32,781 bases of DNA from Collinsella sp. (GTDB lineage Bacteria; Actinomycetota; Coriobacteriia; Coriobacteriales; Coriobacteriaceae): positions 1 through 32,781 of the forward strand of contig JAUMPM010000041.1 of assembly GCA_031294825.1 (NCBI GenBank), read 5' to 3'. Shown here piece after piece: positions 32,210 through 32,781 of this stretch (positions are counted from its first letter, which is position 1; each line of letters opens with the position of its first letter). Under the pieces are notes generated by a model that did not search any database, was not told the origin of the DNA, and saw nothing but the letters and a program-made list of their open reading frames with translations. The translations under genes were made by a program, and so were the position numbers.

Positions 32210-32335
32210 CATGGGTTCGAACCCGTCGGGGCGCGGAGCTGAGTAAACGCGTGAGCGTTTGCCAGCGCAGCGCGCAAGGCGAGAAAGCGCCGCAGCGGCC
32301 GCCTGCGAAGCAGGCTGAACCCCTGATGGCCCACC
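32210..32335. repeat. tRNA-tail structured element, Lys locus
   Basis: It opens with CATGGGTTCGAACCCGT (32210-32226), containing the palindromic T-arm core, then H1 AAACGC-GTGA-GCGTTT (32245-32260), H2 GGCG-AGAAAG-CGCC (32278-32291), H3 GCCTGC-GAA-GCAGGC (32301-32315), and ends with GAACCCCTGATGGCCCACC (32317-32335), an 18/19 match to the tRNA-Lys 3' end. Left GGGTTC and right GAACCC can pair to close the structure. The order and loops match the Gly-locus element. Confidence 0.8.
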
Positions 32336-32405
32336 CAAAGATTGCCGAGACGGTCAACTTCGGTTGGCCGTCTTTTTTGTCGCCCTTTCATGGGTTCGAA
32401 CCCGT
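32336..32405. repeat. Second terminator-like hairpin plus T-arm palindrome
   Basis: After the copied tRNA 3' end comes another hairpin followed by six Ts (GACGGTCAACTTCGGTTGGCCGTC region, 32349-32378), then an exact repeat of CATGGGTTCGAACCCGT (32389-32405). The order tRNA 3' end, terminator, T-arm palindrome therefore occurs twice in tandem. Confidence 0.75.
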
Positions 32406-32781
32406 ATCTGTCTATATATAAGAACGCTTGGCGAACAATACCCGCCTTTTACCGATGGGAAACAAATAGCTGATGCTTTTGGAGTAAAGTGGCGCTCCAG
32501 AGATGACCGATGCCTCAATACTCATAAAACAGCTGGTCATCGCCAATATCAGAAGCCAATGCTTCAGTTTTAACCCCAGTGATGCGACTGAGGGACCTAT
32601 TCATTTGTGAACAAAATATGGAGTGCGCGATTCCCGCCCACGGGGCCCCTCCGGTCTGGCAATATATCTCCTTGCCGCGCGGCCCGGTCGGACCGGATCA
32701 GCCGCAGAGCGTGCACCTTGAGAACCGGATACTGCGAGGATGGACACTAACTTCAGTGTCGCATCCGGGCAGACATCGAAC
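32406..32781. other. Non-coding right edge, possible rRNA-operon leader
   Basis: No protein gene is recognisable. 32406-32620 is AT-rich with an inverted repeat GATGACC / GGTCATC (32502-32508, 32535-32541). From 32640 the sequence becomes GC-rich with stacked hairpins (GGCAA/TTGCC; GCGGC/GCCGC enclosing CCGGT/ACCGG; GGATG-GACACT / AGTGTC-CATCC at 32738-32766). GCACCTTGAGAACCGG (32713-32728) resembles the boxA-like antitermination stretch of actinobacterial rRNA leaders and spacers. A 16S gene just beyond the window is an inference. Confidence 0.35.

Noticed and set aside
32091..32391. Several short leftward frames over tRNA-Lys and its downstream element (for example one reading GRQGFEPWTLGLK)
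   Set aside because: These are translations of the tRNA and its copied tail; peptides of this type are common false genes.
32406..32573. Rightward open frame at the right edge as a gene remnant
   Set aside because: The predicted peptide resembles no family I know, lacks a ribosome site and lies in AT-rich non-coding sequence.

Overview
The window looks like the replication-origin region of a high-GC, Gram-positive gut actinobacterium of the class Coriobacteriia, most likely Collinsella or a close relative. The gene order dnaA / rpmH-rnpA-yidD-yidC-jag-rsmG-parA-parB, perfect bacterial parS sites, a PafB/PafC-type WYL pair, an LPxTG adhesin and tRNA genes with encoded CCA all fit. The genus call is an inference from gene content and general feel; no database was searched.

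Positions 1-8760 are the origin and chromosome-segregation block. dnaA and an unusual upstream partner (a GHKL ATPase joined by a Gln/Pro-rich linker to a winged-helix domain) read leftward. DnaA-box-like repeats lie on both sides of this pair (1-208 and 3302-3540), suggesting a bipartite oriC. To the right, rpmH, rnpA, yidD, yidC and jag read rightward (ribosome, RNase P, membrane insertion, RNA binding). After a terminator come rsmG, three evenly spaced parS sites, parA, parB and a small membrane protein. The rsmG-parB stretch is clearly more AT-rich than its flanks.

Positions 8811-19474 hold housekeeping and DNA-repair genes: rlmN (leftward), ddl overlapping a DinG-type exonuclease-helicase (rightward), a convergent pafC/pafB-like regulator pair, and a divergent operon with a very odd M28-peptidase-like membrane protein whose catalytic domain is interrupted by about 660 acidic, low-complexity residues. 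Positions 19482-22913 encode a large cell-wall-anchored thioester-domain adhesin.

Positions 23168-32160 begin with tRNA-Gly(CCC), followed by purB, a TSCPD protein with a Tat lipoprotein, a two-component system, purC, two further protein genes and tRNA-Lys(UUU). purB and purC supply consecutive steps of purine synthesis. The right end (about 32406-32781) has no recognisable gene and may be the leader of an rRNA operon that starts beyond the window.

The most unusual signal is shared by the two tRNA loci. After each tRNA and its terminator lies a compact element made of a T-arm copy (inverted at the Gly locus), three small hairpins with partly compensatory sequence changes, and a direct copy of the tRNA 3' end. 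The outer sequences can pair, so each element could fold as a closed multi-hairpin, cloverleaf-like structure. I do not recognise this as a described element.
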